A stretch of 64,000 nucleotides of DNA, from assembly GCA_910586015.1 (NCBI GenBank), contig CAJUGJ010000006.1:81929-145928 (forward strand), written 5' to 3'. The notes under the pieces were generated by a model, which had not been told where the DNA came from, ran no database searches, and saw only the letters and a list, made by a program, of their open reading frames with translations. The position numbers were made by a program, and so were the translations under genes. Positions 1 to 9,426 of the stretch are shown here, in pieces (the first letter of the stretch is position 1; each line of letters begins with the position of its first letter). This stretch comes from an uncultured Lachnospiraceae bacterium (lineage in GTDB: Bacteria; Bacillota; Clostridia; Lachnospirales; Lachnospiraceae).

Positions 1-797
1 ATTGTATAGCTATTATATTCTTTTCGGTACTGCATGATATGTGTATAATACTTTGCATCTAAAATCAACATTTTTTCTTGAAAACACAAAACACAGTCTG
101 TCTGCATAATTGGAAGTTGATCAAAGTTTTCTTCCTCTAACTTCCAAGGTATTTGTAATGCTGCTGCCTTTAATTGTGGAAACTCTTTTCTAAAATATTC
201 TAAAAGAAATTTTTCATAAAGTCTACACATTCTCTGATCATCTAAATATTGTGCTAAACGAAGTTGTGAGCCTCCTTTTGACTGTAAAAGTCCTTGAATG
301 GTTAAATAACAAATACCAAGAAGCATTCGATATGTCTGATTACTTCCATTTAGTCGAAACTTCCAACAAATTTTATTTGGATTTCGGACAGATACCCCTA
401 TAAAATAACGCATCAAATTTCTTAATCGTACCTTTCGTTGTTTTGAAATATCTGAACGAATTAATATTTCCATTGTTGTTTTTAAAATCTGATTTAAATA
501 GGAATTAACAGAAAACTCATCATAACAGCAAATCAATTTATGTTTTAAAAATGTTTGTGTTCGAATTGTTTCGGAAAGATCGATCTTTCCTCGAAGTGCT
601 CCTAATTCCTCTTTTATTGGACAATAGACCCTATCAAGCCCTCTCTTAATCTGCATTTCAATTCCCTTTGCTAAAATTTCAGAAAATAATTCTGCTGTCG
701 TTTCAAACTCTTCTGTTATGCAATCCATATATCCTTGTTGTTTTAAACTTTGGAACGCATAGGAAAGCATATAATAAATATTTTGAATTCGTATCAT
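1..797 (-). CDS. mcrC: McrC-like nuclease subunit of McrBC restriction system (3' part outside window)
   Basis: The frame is open from an ATG at 797 down to base 1, so about 265 codons are visible and the C-terminus lies outside the window. McrC is the nuclease partner of the McrB GTPase and cuts DNA carrying modified cytosine. The nuclease core is visible near the edge: an Asp in QTDCVL followed some 15 residues later by LILDAKYY, the PD-(D/E)XK pattern of McrC. The start codon overlaps the McrB stop in an ATGA, so the two are translationally coupled. Family assignment rests on the motif, size and partner; the substrate is inferred. Confidence 0.88.
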   Translation of the reverse strand, partial: MIRIQNIYYMLSYAFQSLKQQGYMDCITEEFETTAELFSEILAKGIEMQIKRGLDRVYCPIKEELGALRGKIDLSETIRTQTFLKHKLICCYDEFSVNSYLNQILKTTMEILIRSDISKQRKVRLRNLMRYFIGVSVRNPNKICWKFRLNGSNQTYRMLLGICYLTIQGLLQSKGGSQLRLAQYLDDQRMCRLYEKFLLEYFRKEFPQLKAAALQIPWKLEEENFDQLPIMQTDCVLCFQEKMLILDAKYYTHIMQYRKEYNSYT

Positions 798-2236
798 TGA
801 ATTGCTCTCCTAAGTATAGATGTCCATTCTCTGCTTTTTTCAGGTTCATCAAACCAGTATTCTTCAAGTAAAGGAACCAATTCAAAATTTACAACAGACT
901 TTAACCAAGCATCATCCACTAAAATCAATGTATAAAAATAGCTATGTCCAATTCGAAATCCTCTACCTAACATTTCATCTGTTTCAATTACTTTATTTAA
1001 TCGTTTTACTTCTAAAATTAGACGATCAAATTTTGGATTTTGAATTTTATTTTGATAACTTTGAAATCCAGTAGACAAAAACGCAGGATTCAATTCAAAA
1101 AATGCAAATCGTCTTCTAAGTGCATAATCTAACATAGCTAAACTTCTATCGGCAGTATTCATCATTCCAATTAGATATACATTTTCTGGTACACAAAAAC
1201 GTTCATCTGAATATAATAGCTGTAATTCTACTCCTCGTTTATCATTTTCAATCAAAAGAAATAATTCTCCAAAAATTTTACTTAAATTTCCTCGGTTAAT
1301 TTCATCAATAATAAAAAAATACTCATTTTCGTCATCAATTTGCGCCCTTTTACAAAACTCATAAAAAGGTCCTTTTTTTAATTCAAAACCATTTTCTGAT
1401 GGGCGAAAACCCATGATAAAATCTTCATAGGAATAACTTTGATGAAACTGAACCATTCGAACTCGTTCTTTTTCTTTTTTACCCATGATAGAATATGCCA
1501 ATCGCTTAGCTATAAACGTCTTTCCAACTCCGGGTGGTCCTTGTAAAATCAGATTTTTTTTATTTTTTACCAGAGCTACTAATGTATCATAATCTTCCTC
1601 TTCTAAAAAAACTTCTTTTAAAAAATCCTCTTTTGTATAGTTTGGATATTCCACCTCTTTTTCTTTAATATCTTCTAAAAGTTCTTCTTCAAATAAGGTA
1701 TTTAACTTTGCTAAATAGTTTGTATATACTGTAATATCTGTTAGAGTTTTCATTACTGCCCGACCCGGATGTTGCCACTGTCCACTATTGATCCATGCCA
1801 CTTTTCGGATATTTTGAAATTCTTTTCTTTGTGTATCATAAATATAATCGGAAATAACTACCCCACGTCCAATAACAGTATACTGTCCCTTTTTTGCAAA
1901 AACAATATCTCCAATTTTCATTTCATTTGCAAACTGCCATGTGGCATGTACAGCATTTTTATAAGAATATTCTTTTCCATAACATTCTTTCATCTTTTGT
2001 TTCATTTCTTCTTTCGAAGAAAACTGTTCTAAATTTCCAATTTCCTTCCAACCAATTGCCATAATTCCTGTCTGATAAAACTCCTCCCATTTTGAAGCAT
2101 TCTCTCCCGGAGAGTAAAGCCAATAATGAATGGTATCAATATTCTGATCCGATAATGTTGTATCTGTTATTCTTTTTGGTATAATTTCTTCTGGGATAGA
2201 TTTGTTCAATTCATCTTTATATTCTTCTGAAAGCAT
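794..2236 (-). CDS. mcrB: McrB-like AAA+ GTPase with EVE-like N-terminal domain
   Basis: Motor subunit of the restriction pair, 480 residues. Residues about 35-190 look like an EVE/PUA-type reader fold (HYWLYSPGENASKWEEF, IMAIGW, GDIVFAKKG), the module expected to sense the modified base. The AAA+ domain follows: Walker A GPPGVGKT at 233-240, Walker B FFIIDEINRG near 307-316 and the McrB signature MNTADRS at 359-365. The start at 2236 is chosen because AGAGGA lies about ten bases upstream; an in-frame ATG at 2308 has no ribosome site. McrB in E. coli has a different N-terminal DNA-binding domain, so recognition specificity here is likely different. The gene is coupled to mcrC. Confidence 0.9.
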   Translation of the reverse strand: MLSEEYKDELNKSIPEEIIPKRITDTTLSDQNIDTIHYWLYSPGENASKWEEFYQTGIMAIGWKEIGNLEQFSSKEEMKQKMKECYGKEYSYKNAVHATWQFANEMKIGDIVFAKKGQYTVIGRGVVISDYIYDTQRKEFQNIRKVAWINSGQWQHPGRAVMKTLTDITVYTNYLAKLNTLFEEELLEDIKEKEVEYPNYTKEDFLKEVFLEEEDYDTLVALVKNKKNLILQGPPGVGKTFIAKRLAYSIMGKKEKERVRMVQFHQSYSYEDFIMGFRPSENGFELKKGPFYEFCKRAQIDDENEYFFIIDEINRGNLSKIFGELFLLIENDKRGVELQLLYSDERFCVPENVYLIGMMNTADRSLAMLDYALRRRFAFFELNPAFLSTGFQSYQNKIQNPKFDRLILEVKRLNKVIETDEMLGRGFRIGHSYFYTLILVDDAWLKSVVNFELVPLLEEYWFDEPEKSREWTSILRRAIQ

Positions 2237-2461
2237 CTTTCTTTTATCCTCTCTTTTAAAATTTTTATCTATTTTATGTATTATACTTCCCTTACATAAA
2301 ATCAGCAACTATTATTAATTTATTATAAAAGTTTTATTTATTAAATTTGTTTTTTTAGTAAATTTAACAAATAAAATTCCTTGAAATTATTATCTTATTG
2401 TGATAAATTTATATTATCCCACTAATATAAATATTGTAAGTAGATAGTATTTTTAATCAAA

Positions 2462-2645
2462 ATACTGTCTAAAACTTTCACTACTATTTTTGCTGTTAGA
2501 CAACAAAATGGAGATAGGAGTTGTTTATATGTAAACATTTTGTTTTATAACATCTTTATGAGTTTGTGTCTTTGCGTTGCTTATCACAAACTTTCTTATA
2601 TTCAAAATATTACATAACCAAAAAGCAACGCAGAAATGAGGGTTT
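2462..2645 (+). promoter_or_regulatory. Structured 5' leader with predicted pseudoknot before chemoreceptor gene
   Basis: Four complementary pairs are visible: TGTCTAA (2466-2472) with TTAGACA (2496-2502); AACAAAATG (2502-2510) with CATTTTGTT (2536-2544); AGTTTGTG (2561-2568) with CACAAACT (2585-2592); and, inside the loop of that last hairpin, TGCGTTGCTT (2573-2582) with AAGCAACGCA (2623-2632). The last pairing makes an H-type pseudoknot whose 3' strand ends five bases before the GAGGG ribosome site (2638-2642) of the gene at 2646. It does not match the c-di-GMP-I, c-di-GMP-II or preQ1 consensus as I remember them. Riboswitch or protein-binding leader is inference. Confidence 0.6.
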
Positions 2646-4382
2646 ATGAAGAAAATAAGTATCGGATTTAAAATCAATTTAATGGTGGATGTCTTCGCAC
2701 TTCTTATTATTCTTGCAATTATTGCGAATTATAAATCAATTGGCACTATGCAGGAATTAAACAGTACTGTTACTGATATTTGTATTGAATTAGAAACTTT
2801 ACAGGGTAATATCCGCGATAACTTTCAACAAGTACGACTTTATGCTAATTTTACGTATTATAAAAGAGACCTACCAGTAGGTTATGATACTATTATTAAA
2901 CGTCTTACCTCGTCTCTTTCTTCTTTGGATGAAAATTTTAAAGAAGCAGAAAAACTTTGTAAACAGTCCAATGATGAAAACTTGCTTAAAATTTCTTCTT
3001 CACTCTCCAATGTACTAAATTCCTTTCATGATTATATAGGAACAATATCCTCCACTGCACAAGCCGGTCAATTTAATGAACTCCCAACGTTAATTGATGA
3101 TTTAACGTCTTATACAACACAAGTTGAGAATTTTATGTTAGAACTTCAAGATGCGATTTACAATTTAACTGATAACGCTACAGATCGTAGTACTGTCTAT
3201 ATGAAAAATATTTACCTTTTTAATCGTATTATTATTGGTATTTGTATTGCTTTATGGATAATTATTTTGATATTAGTTAGAAAGACGATTTCAAAACCAG
3301 CAAAACTTTCTGGCAAAAGTCTCAGAAATATTGTTGATAATATAGAAGGTGGTAATGGAGACTTAACACAACGTATTCCTGTTAAAACACGTGACGAAAT
3401 TGGTCAGATGGTAAATGGTATTAACAATTTTATTGAACAGTTACAAAATATTATGAAAAAACTGAAACATCAGTCAGAAATTCTTAAAAGTTCAGCAACA
3501 TTAATTGGAACACAAGTTGTTGAATCCAATGAAAACGCTAGTAATATTTCTGCTTTTATGGAGGAACTATCTGCCAATATGGAACAAATCTCTGCCACAC
3601 TCGGTCAAATTGTTTCTGGTAGCAGTACTGTATTAAATAAAATACAAGATATGGATAAATCCGTAAAAGAAAGTGTTGGTATGGTATCTGAGTCCAAAAT
3701 CCTTGCAGATAAAATGTATCACAATACAATAAATAGTAAAGAAACTGCTAGTAAAATAATTGAAGAAATACGTTCTTCTTTAAGTGAAGCACTAGAAGAA
3801 AGTCGTAGTGTTGGAAAGATCAATGATTTAACTCAAGAAATTCTTGATATTTCTGGTCAAACAAATCTTCTTTCTTTGAATGCTTCCATTGAAGCAGCCA
3901 GAGCAGGAGATGCTGGTCGTGGTTTTGCTGTTGTTGCAAATGAAATTCGTGCTCTGGCTGACAATAGTACACAAACTGCTGGTAATATTCAAAAGATCAG
4001 TAAAATTGTTACCAATGCTGTAAATAAATTTACTAAAAATGCAGAAGATATCCTTCAATTTATTGATGAGAAAATTTTAAAAGATTATGATGATTTTGTT
4101 GGTATTGCCAAACAATACGAAAGCGATACTGACACAATTAATCAACTGTTAAATGAGTTTGCCTCTAATACAGAAGATATTAGTTCTACAATTCAATCGA
4201 TGAATCAAGGACTTAATGATATTTCTACAGCTACTGACGAGAGTACACATGGTGTAACTACATCTGCCGAAAATATTATCAATCTTGTTGGAGCTCTTAT
4301 GCAGATTCAAAACGAAACTGAAAATAATAAACATATATCACAGGATTTAGAAACGGAAGTAAGTCGCTTTAAAAAATTATAA
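2646..4382 (+). CDS. Methyl-accepting chemotaxis protein
   Basis: Membrane chemoreceptor of 578 residues that would signal to a CheA/CheW complex. Transmembrane segment 1 is at about 11-29, the extracytoplasmic sensor at about 30-190 (helical, four-helix-bundle type), segment 2 at about 194-212, a HAMP linker to about 265, and the signalling domain fills the C-terminal half. The hairpin tip is conserved (QTNLLSLNASIEAARAG, then GFAVVANEIRALA). No chemotaxis or flagellar gene is adjacent, so it is an orphan receptor. GAGGG precedes the ATG, directly after a predicted pseudoknot, so translation may be controlled by the leader. The ligand is unknown. Confidence 0.93.
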   Translation: MKKISIGFKINLMVDVFALLIILAIIANYKSIGTMQELNSTVTDICIELETLQGNIRDNFQQVRLYANFTYYKRDLPVGYDTIIKRLTSSLSSLDENFKEAEKLCKQSNDENLLKISSSLSNVLNSFHDYIGTISSTAQAGQFNELPTLIDDLTSYTTQVENFMLELQDAIYNLTDNATDRSTVYMKNIYLFNRIIIGICIALWIIILILVRKTISKPAKLSGKSLRNIVDNIEGGNGDLTQRIPVKTRDEIGQMVNGINNFIEQLQNIMKKLKHQSEILKSSATLIGTQVVESNENASNISAFMEELSANMEQISATLGQIVSGSSTVLNKIQDMDKSVKESVGMVSESKILADKMYHNTINSKETASKIIEEIRSSLSEALEESRSVGKINDLTQEILDISGQTNLLSLNASIEAARAGDAGRGFAVVANEIRALADNSTQTAGNIQKISKIVTNAVNKFTKNAEDILQFIDEKILKDYDDFVGIAKQYESDTDTINQLLNEFASNTEDISSTIQSMNQGLNDISTATDESTHGVTTSAENIINLVGALMQIQNETENNKHISQDLETEVSRFKKL

Positions 4383-4401
4383 TTTTTATTCTAATATCAA
4401 A

Positions 4402-4442
4402 GGATCATGACAAAAGTTATTTTATAACTTTTGTCATGATCC
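4402..4442 (+). terminator. Strong intrinsic terminator between convergent genes
   Basis: A perfect 19-bp stem (GGATCATGACAAAAGTTAT, loop TTT, complement 4424-4442) is followed by a T-rich stretch on the + strand. It ends the chemoreceptor transcript and, being symmetrical, may also serve the convergent lipoprotein gene. Confidence 0.9.
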
Positions 4443-4483
4443 CCTTTTTCTCTTTTTGTACTATCCCTATTAAAAGTTATGTA

Positions 4484-6706
4484 TTATTGTTCATACAGAT
4501 ATAATTGAATTCTATTTGCGATGGTATCTACACATTCTTCTAAAGTTTTTTGGTCTTTTAAATACTTTATAGCTTCTTCCTGAATAATCTGCCAAACACT
4601 TGCATCTACGGTAAATAGTGTATGTACTTCTTTTGCTATTTGAATCATCTGTTGCGATTCTTCCTTTGTAAACCATCGAAAAATAAGTTCTCCATTATCG
4701 CCTCCTGAGTTTGTTATATGTGAAAGATCTATCTGTGCAAATTTATCTAGTACTTTGGTATCAATTTGATAACCAGAAAGATCTATTAATCTCTTCTGTA
4801 TTTCATACGAAATAGCAAATTCAAAAAATAAGTATGCTAGTTCTTTCTTTTTTGATAATGAGTTAATTCCTAATATAGTACTCGGAAAAAATATTCCATT
4901 ATTTCCAACCATTTCACCATTCTTATATTCTATAAGACTTGGAAGATAACCAAGTTCAACCCCTCCATTCATATTGATCATCAAAAAATTGGCTTTTCCA
5001 TATATAAGATCATTTCCGTTAGAATATCCTTCTAGATAAGTCAGCAGATGATCTGTTGTTTCTGATATTCCCTCAGACTTACAAAACCGTTTTGTCTGTT
5101 CCAAAAAATCTTTTAGATTTTCTTTGTTTATTGTATTATCTTCTAATATAATTTCTGGTCTATAATTATAATATAACATTTCCAAGAGATCGGAATACGA
5201 ATATCCTCCCTGCATCACTCCATCATTTTCCTCTGAATATTCTACCAAAGCTTCCAATGTAGAATATACTTCTGAATTTTCTCCTGAAAACACAAAAATC
5301 GGAACTGAAAAACGTAATGGTAACATATAAATTTTATTTTCTATAGTATAAGATGACAAAATTGTCGGTAATAGCTCTTTCTTTCTCTGTTCAAGTGCTG
5401 GTGTCAGATCAGATAGAATCCCCTTTTTTATATACGATTCCATTGGCAATCCATCCAAAACTAGTACGTCTGGTCCATCACCTGCTAAAATCCTTGCGTT
5501 TAGAACTCGTATACGATCCGCTATTGTAATACTTCCCTCTGATCCTTCTCCAGTTTCGTAAACAATTTCTGTATCTAGATATTTAGTTTGGAACTCCGAA
5601 ATCATATCCAAGATTACATCATTATTCTTCAAAGAATAAATGGTTAGAAATTTGTCTGCCTTATCCTCTTGTCCTGCTGGAACATATTTCTTAATTATAC
5701 CACCATCCTCACCATATACAATATAAAACGTATTATCACGCACGAAAAATTTGAGTAGGATTGCTGTTTTTTTTGCAAAATGATAGGTTTTTGCATCTAG
5801 TACTTTTTGAAATTCTTTTCCACTTTCTTTTGTATGGTAAATTCCTTTGAAACAGCAAGTATAAACATCATCTTCTCTGGCAGCAATTCTTATTGATGTA
5901 TTAAAGCTTGCCTCAATAGCCGTTTTAAATTCTTGCTGTTCTGCATCATAATGTTGTAGATAAGAATTAGTTTGATCTATAATATAAATCTGATTTCCTT
6001 TTACACACAAACTCTCATACCAACCACAAGGAAAACTTGTTATCAAACTACCATCCTCTTGACGATAAATAAAACATTCTTTCCCCATATCTGCCGAAAC
6101 AATATTTCCATTTTTTAGTACAGCGATTTCTCTAAAATCCGTTTGTCGCAAATCAAGTCCTAAAATTTCAGTACAAGAATCTCCATTTCGTTTTACTATA
6201 TGTGGTTGTTCTTTATCATCAATATATAAGGCATACTCATTTAAATCTTCACCCAAAAATACAGTCACTCTACTATAGCTGATCTTCTTTTTTATCCCAT
6301 CAAGCCATAAAACTGCTTCACGTTCCCAAATGTCATTACTTCCCTCTCCATTCTCAATTAATGTATATTTCCAGACATAATGACCATCCTCTTCCTTAAC
6401 AACTGTATAATACTCTATTTCTTTATTTTCGTTTAAAATAACATTACAATATCTTTCTTTTTTATTATTTCCTGTATAGACAGAAGGGATGCTTTTTTCC
6501 TTATAATTTTCTAAAACTTCATTGATAACTTCTTCTGTAATAATAGGAGTTTTTGTAATCTCAGAATCTTCTATATCATTTGATTCAATATTATGATTCT
6601 CCTCAACCTTTTCTTTTTGCTGTTCCTTATTTCTATCACAGCCAAAAAATAAACAACTACATAAAATAGTACATAATAAGTATAAAATATATTTTTTCGC
6701 TTTCAT
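4484..6706 (-). CDS. Large extracellular solute-binding lipoprotein (SBP family 1 C-terminal domain)
   Basis: 740 residues with a lipoprotein signal (hydrophobic run then LFFGC as lipobox), so it is anchored outside the membrane. The C-terminal half, from about residue 350, looks like an ABC solute-binding protein of the sugar type: LTIYSLKNNDVILDMISEF, then RILAGDGPDVLVLDG, then helical lobes rich in aromatic residues. The N-terminal 300 residues (repeated short strands with Asp-Gly and Tyr-Ile patterns) look like a beta-propeller-type sensor. No permease or ATPase genes are next to it. Such double-domain proteins occur in Lachnospiraceae. The ligand is unknown; a sensory or adhesive role is as likely as import. 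Confidence 0.75.
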   Translation of the reverse strand: MKAKKYILYLLCTILCSCLFFGCDRNKEQQKEKVEENHNIESNDIEDSEITKTPIITEEVINEVLENYKEKSIPSVYTGNNKKERYCNVILNENKEIEYYTVVKEEDGHYVWKYTLIENGEGSNDIWEREAVLWLDGIKKKISYSRVTVFLGEDLNEYALYIDDKEQPHIVKRNGDSCTEILGLDLRQTDFREIAVLKNGNIVSADMGKECFIYRQEDGSLITSFPCGWYESLCVKGNQIYIIDQTNSYLQHYDAEQQEFKTAIEASFNTSIRIAAREDDVYTCCFKGIYHTKESGKEFQKVLDAKTYHFAKKTAILLKFFVRDNTFYIVYGEDGGIIKKYVPAGQEDKADKFLTIYSLKNNDVILDMISEFQTKYLDTEIVYETGEGSEGSITIADRIRVLNARILAGDGPDVLVLDGLPMESYIKKGILSDLTPALEQRKKELLPTILSSYTIENKIYMLPLRFSVPIFVFSGENSEVYSTLEALVEYSEENDGVMQGGYSYSDLLEMLYYNYRPEIILEDNTINKENLKDFLEQTKRFCKSEGISETTDHLLTYLEGYSNGNDLIYGKANFLMINMNGGVELGYLPSLIEYKNGEMVGNNGIFFPSTILGINSLSKKKELAYLFFEFAISYEIQKRLIDLSGYQIDTKVLDKFAQIDLSHITNSGGDNGELIFRWFTKEESQQMIQIAKEVHTLFTVDASVWQIIQEEAIKYLKDQKTLEECVDTIANRIQLYLYEQ

Positions 6707-7137
6707 ATGCTTCTCTCACTTTCTATTTTATCAAAATCACAATCTGTAAAAATAATCTATCTTTGACAAAGTACCACTCCTTCCCTTTATATTTTGTGAT
6801 ATCCAATAAATATTTAGATTTGGAATTGAAAATATACTCTATTTTATCATCATTTTTTCTCTGAGCAACTCTTTGGATGTAAACGGTTATTTTTTGGCTC
6901 CAAATGGTAGAATTCCTTTTTATAATAAATATTTCTTCGTCTTAATCATACTCTATACATATTTAATGCTTATTTTAAAATTTAGGAAATTAAATTAACT
7001 ATTTTGATAAGGATTTTCTTTTACTTTTACTCTTTATCATTATCCAATTTTATATATTTTGGTGTATATGTTTCTTCTATAAACTTTAATCTCTATAACA
7101 AAAACTATAGTAAGAATATGATTAATTCTTATTAAAA
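6707..7137. other. AT-rich intergenic stretch, no gene seen
   Basis: I find no open frame with a ribosome site on either strand. It contains the promoter region for the solute-binding lipoprotein on the minus strand, but no clear -35/-10 pair stands out from the AT background. Confidence 0.6.
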
Positions 7138-7179
7138 ACACAAAAAAGCAGTCCATTTTTAAGAACTGCTTTTTTGTGT
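7138..7179 (-). terminator. Intrinsic terminator after the XRE/membrane protein pair
   Basis: The 15-bp arms ACACAAAAAAGCAGT (7138-7152) and ACTGCTTTTTTGTGT (7165-7179) form a hairpin; on the minus strand it is followed by TTTTTAATAA. Confidence 0.8.
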
Positions 7180-7270
7180 GGTATAACCGAACTGTTAGCA
7201 TTTAGGTATTTGAAACCCGTTGTATCAAGGGATTCTGACACATTTTGCAATTCGATATGTGAATTTGATA

Positions 7271-7504
7271 TCATGCGAAATTGCAATATCGTTTATAAAA
7301 AAACTTGGCTAAGAAAGAACATATTATAATTCCGATAGCATAGGGAATAATAAATAAAAAGGCTACGCTCGCTGAACCACTATATCCAGCATATCGGATT
7401 CCCCATTGTATACTACAATAATTATATGCGACTGTAGCACACATAACATTTGATAGTAAAATGGCAAGAGAAGCAAAAAGATAGAACAAGAATTTATTTT
7501 TCAT
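7271..7504 (-). CDS. Small membrane protein, unknown function
   Basis: 77 residues with two to three hydrophobic segments (about 4-25, 45-68). The ATG at 7504 is preceded by GGAGG at eight bases; an upstream in-frame GTG lies inside that ribosome site and is rejected. It is cotranscribed with the XRE regulator, which itself has a membrane tail, so the two may form a membrane-associated regulatory pair. No family recognised. Confidence 0.65.
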   Translation of the reverse strand: MKNKFLFYLFASLAILLSNVMCATVAYNYCSIQWGIRYAGYSGSASVAFLFIIPYAIGIIICSFLAKFFYKRYCNFA

Positions 7505-7523
7505 ATTAATTACCTCCACGAAA

Positions 7524-7979
7524 CTATTTTTTTTTGAGTATCAGAATAATCCCAATTACCATAAACAGAATAAAAAATAAAATAAGAATTCCTGTGCCAT
7601 TTAGTGTAATCACCGACGATTCGTTTATTTGTTGTACAGTAGATGGCTGTATAATCATTAAAATACCAAACAGAACTAGACAAATAGCTCCCATTAAACA
7701 CAAAGCAATTCCAATTCTACTTTCTATTAGTTTGTTTGCTGTGTCATCCTTTTTTTGCTCTGTAGTATCAGAACTATTATTTGAACTTTTGTCATTTGTA
7801 AGTTCATCTATTGTGATTTGAAAACATTCGCTTAATGCCTTCAATTTATCTAATTCTGGGGTTGACAATCCTCCTTCCCACTTTGAAATTGCTTGTCTTG
7901 ATACTCCAATTCTCTCCGCAAGTTGTTCTTGTGATAGTCTGTTCTTTCGTCTGAGTGTATATATTTTTTCGGACAGCAT
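7524..7979 (-). CDS. XRE-family transcription regulator with C-terminal membrane segments
   Basis: 151 residues. Residues 1-60 are a Cro/C1-type helix-turn-helix (LSQEQLAERIGVSRQAISKWE is the recognition region); a Ser/Asn/Asp-rich linker follows; the C-terminus has two hydrophobic segments (about 88-110 and 126-146), so the DNA-binding domain is tethered to the membrane. AAGGAGG precedes the ATG. This layout is common in Firmicutes beside small membrane or transport genes whose expression it controls. The likely target is its own operon with the 77-residue membrane protein downstream. The signal is unknown. Confidence 0.85.
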   Translation of the reverse strand: MLSEKIYTLRRKNRLSQEQLAERIGVSRQAISKWEGGLSTPELDKLKALSECFQITIDELTNDKSSNNSSDTTEQKKDDTANKLIESRIGIALCLMGAICLVLFGILMIIQPSTVQQINESSVITLNGTGILILFFILFMVIGIILILKKK

Positions 7980-8357
7980 TTACTCTACCTCCTTGCTCAA
8001 AGCATATCGTATTCTGCTGTGGCATACTACCAACTACTACTGAAATAGCCGCAACTGGTAGTTGCATTTGAATATTTTTAACTATTTCTAATAATATAAT
8101 ACTTTTTTGTCTATTACAAGACTAATGAAATCGACAAAGGTTTGGAAATGGTACTTTGAACAAATAGGCTTATGTCTATTTATTCAACATGGTTCGTTCT
8201 CACTATTTTCACTCAGAAACTGGTGTGACAGTGATGTTTTTTTGAAGTCTTCCAAATAAACATTTTTGCGAACCCAATACAGAAAAAATTTCAAGAGGGT
8301 TGAAAAACGGTGGCTTTTATGATAGGTTAAATAAAAAAATAACAAGGAGTACCTATA
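7980..8357. other. Intergenic region between divergent genes, no gene seen
   Basis: The short open frames here lack ribosome sites and have no recognisable protein signature. The stretch must hold the divergent promoters of the XRE gene and the 8358 gene. Confidence 0.5.
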
Positions 8358-8672
8358 ATGAAAAATACCTATATTAAAAAAATATGGTATGAATTTTTGG
8401 AAACACAAAGTCTGGTTGATTGTTCTGATTGTAATTCAGATGTGATTTTTGAATTGAGCGATGGTAGCAAATGGGTAGCTACTTTTTTTACTTATAAGAA
8501 CATTGAAACTTTACGAAAGAAAAATCAGTTATCTGGTGAATGTTTAAATGGTACCTATTTTTGTGCAACGGATATGATTTTAATTTCTGAAATGTCTGAT
8601 AAGATTATTAAGGCTGTTTTAGATGAAATGCTTTCACATGATGAAATAGAAATTTACTGTACAAAAATTTAA
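8358..8672 (+). CDS. Hypothetical protein, immunity-like
   Basis: 104 residues, soluble and acidic, no signal or membrane segment. The ATG has AAGGAG upstream. The composition (a Trp-rich strand region SDGSKWVATFFTY, a GECLNGTYFCATDMI segment and a C-terminal helix) resembles small immunity proteins kept as orphans in toxin-immunity islands, and an Imm1-like gene lies 750 bases downstream on the same strand. I do not recognise a named family. The role as an immunity protein is inference from size and neighbourhood. Confidence 0.6.
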   Translation: MKNTYIKKIWYEFLETQSLVDCSDCNSDVIFELSDGSKWVATFFTYKNIETLRKKNQLSGECLNGTYFCATDMILISEMSDKIIKAVLDEMLSHDEIEIYCTKI

Positions 8673-8696
8673 GAATAGTAAAATTATATACATAAC

Positions 8697-8750
8697 TTAT
8701 AAGTAGAAGCTCTTTCATTACTCCAAAAATTAGAGAACTCCTGCTTATAA
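8697..8750 (+). terminator. Imperfect hairpin, probable terminator
   Basis: TTATAAGTAGAAG (8697-8709) pairs imperfectly with the run ending CTGCTTATAA at 8750, and ATTTTTG follows on the + strand, just after the 104-residue gene. Confidence 0.5.
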
Positions 8751-8840
8751 ATTTTTGAATTAAAAATATAAATACTCTAAATTCCAAAGTGTATTATATA
8801 TTTATCATTTTTTATTGCTTCCTCTATTTTATTACTTACT

Positions 8841-8888
8841 AAAGGGATGATAACATAAATAGTACATATCTATGTCATCATCCCTTTT
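8841..8888. repeat. Long inverted repeat at the end of the transposase remnant
   Basis: AAAGGGATGAT (8841-8851) and ATCATCCCTTT (8877-8887) flank a near-palindromic ACATA/TATGT core. Read on the minus strand, the two unmatched positions become G-U pairs, giving a stem of about 20 bp. It may be a terminator or the edge of the decayed element. Confidence 0.5.
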
Positions 8889-9345
8889 GAAATCTACCAT
8901 ATAATCTAAAAATACTTTTAACTCCTGACTGACATCTTCTTATTTTCCTTTCGCATTTAGAAACAGTTTTGTTGTTCCATCTTTTAATGTGAGAGTAGTA
9001 TCTTCTTTGTATAGATTCCTAAAGGTATACTTATGTCTTCCCCTTCCAAATAAATCAAAAGAACAAAGAAAGATAATATAGCTTGGTTTGGTAAAACTCA
9101 CCTTTCTCTATCATCTGTAAGTCAATCATGCCTTGATAATACCGACTTCTTTTTGGTAATTCTTTTGTATTTGTAGTCTGCATCTCAATATCATATACTG
9201 TTTCCTTTTCATCTTTTACATAAACATCTAGTCGTACTCTACATGTTCTATTTTTAATTCTGGTAAAATCCTTTGAAGTAACTCTTTACATAACTCTGGA
9301 TCTGTCATTACTTTTCCAAAAGCTATTTTCAGACAGCAAGTTTTT
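8888..9345 (-). pseudogene. Remnant of PD-(D/E)XK nuclease family transposase (Rpn-like)
   Basis: Translating the minus strand in pieces gives FGKVMTDPELCKELL, then, after a loss of frame, VYDIEMQTTNTKELPKRSRY with YYQGMIDLQMIEKGE, then after a second shift SYIIFLCSFDLFGRGRHKYT and LKDGTTKLFLNAKGK followed by a stop. These are consecutive blocks of the PD-(D/E)XK family transposases common in gut Firmicutes, including the catalytic E-M-Q strand. At least two frameshifts, one internal deletion and one stop make it non-functional, and the N-terminus is missing. Confidence 0.8.
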
Positions 9346-9426
9346 TGGGAAAGCTATTCCATCTAACAGGCTGATGTTGTATAATAAAGTCTGTTATAAA
9401 TTATTTTATTCAAGGAGAAGTAAGTT

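Noticed and set aside
2462..2645. c-di-GMP riboswitch before the chemoreceptor
   Set aside because: The conserved cores I know for the two c-di-GMP classes are not present; only the position and general structure are similar.
8184..8408. Open frame on the minus strand opposite the 8358 gene
   Set aside because: No ribosome site; it overlaps the start of a better-supported gene on the other strand.
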